From: Flavobacteriales bacterium
Lineage (GTDB): Bacteria; Bacteroidota; Bacteroidia; Flavobacteriales; CAJXXR01
Length of the DNA stretch: 64,000 nt
Assembly: GCA_025210805.1 (NCBI GenBank)
Contig: JAOAQX010000019.1
Coordinates: forward strand, 1 to 64,000
Reading direction: 5' to 3'
Part shown: piece by piece, positions 63,383-64,000 of the stretch
Numbering within the stretch: the first letter of the stretch is position 1
Layout: every line of letters starts with the position of its first letter
The notes under the pieces: generated by a model
What the model saw: the letters and a program-made list of their open reading frames with translations, nothing else
The model's database searches: none
What the model was told of the DNA's origin: nothing
Made by a program: the position numbers and the translations under genes

Positions 63383-63424
63383 AAAAAAAAGCTGATTTGG
63401 GTTTTCCTGAATCAGCTTTTTTTT
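63383..63424 (+). terminator. Terminator after lpd
   Basis: AAAAAAAGCTGATT pairs with AATCAGCTTTTTTT around a 12-base loop, ending in a long T run. Confidence 0.9.
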
Positions 63425-63470
63425 GTTTATGGGTATTCTGAGGTTGAGAAAATAAAAACCGTTGTAAAAT

Positions 63471-63636
63471 GATGTCTTATCCCGTTTACGGTGTTAATTT
63501 ACCCATAAGTTCTAGCTTCTTTTTCGGATGCGTTTACTTGTATAACATCCCCCTTCCCCTCCCGAAAAATCGGGACAAGCTATTCAAAGAGGACTTAAAC
63601 AGTGAGTAAATTAACAACGTAAGTGGTATTATCTCG
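63471..63636. repeat. Dispersed intergenic element, copy D (inverted pair)
   Basis: Two arms of about 36 bases in opposite orientation flank about 95 bases. The left arm on the plus strand has GTTTACGGTGTTAATTTAC; the right arm on the minus strand has GATAATACCACTTACG, then TTGTTAATTTACTCACTG. The arms agree at roughly three of four positions. The interior holds a C-rich tract and a CCCGA/TCGGG hairpin. The layout resembles a decayed miniature inverted-repeat element; no protein is encoded. Confidence 0.6.
63546..63575. other. C/G-tract and small GC hairpin inside element D
   Basis: Runs CCCCC, CCCC and CCC within 17 bases are followed by TCCCGA-AAAA-TCGGGA, a six-bp stem. This is strikingly GC-rich against the surrounding AT-rich DNA. 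Confidence 0.5.
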
Positions 63637-63713
63637 AATTTTTTCTACATTTTTATTTTTTGAATAATGCTTTTTTGTATATTGATTTAAAATTGAACAA
63701 ACACTAGGAGCAC
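63637..63713. other. Upstream region of the Crp/Fnr gene
   Basis: Short AT-rich leader. TAAAATTG (63688-63695) differs from TAnnTTTG at one position and is the best -7 candidate. Confidence 0.3.
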
Positions 63714-64000
63714 ATGGAAAAACTATTACTTTATATATCAGAACGAGCTTTTTTAACAAAAGAATTAAAGAATAGAATTTCTGAGGTATTTGAACGGGTA
63801 GAATGCAAAAAGGGAGACATTATTTTGCAGGCGGGAAATCGTGCTCATTATCTCTATTTTGTGGATCAAGGTGTATTACATAATTATCATGATTTTGAGT
63901 TACGTCAAGTTAGCTCATGGTTTTATATAGAAAATCATTTCAATACTGCATGGTCTAGCTTTTATGCACAAAAGCCAAGTTTTGAAAATATAGAATGTTT
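63714..64000 (+). CDS. Crp/Fnr-family cyclic-nucleotide-binding regulator (5' part only)
   Basis: The first 95 codons, cut by the window end: MEKLLLYISERAFLTKELKN, then VECKKGDIILQAGNRAHYLYFVDQG and the bulky SSWFYIENHFN. This is the beta-roll of a cNMP-binding domain in the style of Bacteroidota Crp/Fnr regulators. The DNA-binding half is outside the window, so DNA-binding ability cannot be judged. The start is the first ATG after the long intergenic element. Confidence 0.8.
   Translation, partial: MEKLLLYISERAFLTKELKNRISEVFERVECKKGDIILQAGNRAHYLYFVDQGVLHNYHDFELRQVSSWFYIENHFNTAWSSFYAQKPSFENIEC

Noticed and set aside
1-64000. CRISPR arrays, rRNA genes or insertion sequences
   Set aside because: No regularly spaced repeats, no rRNA-like sequence and no transposase were seen anywhere in the window.

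Overview
The window looks like chromosomal DNA from an AT-rich member of the Bacteroidota, most likely Flavobacteriales. Supporting signs: promoter-like TAnnTTTG -7 elements (often TATATTTG) and no clear Shine-Dalgarno sequences; secreted proteins with type IX secretion (T9SS) sorting tails, both the short type A tail and the gliding-associated CHU_C type B domain; lineage-typical families (DUF4295 beside rpmG, DUF1573, DUF2853, long NusB, split transketolase, U32 protein with ferredoxin, carB without its MGS domain). No prophage, insertion sequence, CRISPR array or rRNA was recognised. The content is mostly housekeeping, with secreted or unusual genes between.

Layout. 1-3.9 kb: two identical tRNA-Glu genes, rpsT, an orphan iron/cobalamin-type ABC ATPase, the U32-ferredoxin pair, a META lipoprotein and rplS. 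4-11.7 kb: an iodotyrosine-deiodinase-like flavoprotein abutting birA, then coaE, ybbR, yajC, two DUF1573 lipoproteins, lon and a truncated haemoglobin. 11.9-20.2 kb: an HTH membrane regulator, a DegP/HtrA protease, three small accessory genes with a possible gene remnant, a run of glutaminyl cyclase, BadF/NagK-type kinase and RNase Z, a third DUF1573 protein and a YugP-type metallopeptidase. 20.5-29 kb: a DUF2089/membrane/hydrolase operon, an ABC exporter, leucine dehydrogenase, nusB, DUF2853 and guaA. 29-38.9 kb: a large T9SS type B adhesin-like protein, MBL hydrolase, AI-2E-type permease, RNase H, rpmG, DUF4295, ftsY, an M1 peptidase and dnaN. 38.9-50 kb: a GT-C-like membrane protein, carB, rpmH, a T9SS thioredoxin-like protein, ndk, split transketolase and a membrane metallophosphoesterase. 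50-64 kb: two related secreted proteins with VGIGT repeats (one broken by clustered frameshifts), feoAB, an ATP-grasp protein, a CBS protein, a secreted PNGase F-like enzyme, lpd and the start of a Crp/Fnr regulator cut by the window end.

Many transcription units end in strong intrinsic terminators, and several of these decide gene starts (ABC ATPase, ybbR, nusB). The least explained signal is a family of degenerate, imperfectly palindromic intergenic elements (about 18.77, 57.42-57.53, 59.42-59.52 and 63.47-63.64 kb) sharing a core close to GTGTTAATTTACTCAC and ends close to GATAATACC. In two copies the element edge supplies the stop codon of the neighbouring gene. Other points of note are the PNGase F-like enzyme with one altered acidic site, the deiodinase-like flavoprotein, and the local frameshift cluster at 53.50-53.66 kb. 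All functional calls rest on reading motifs by eye; no database search was run.
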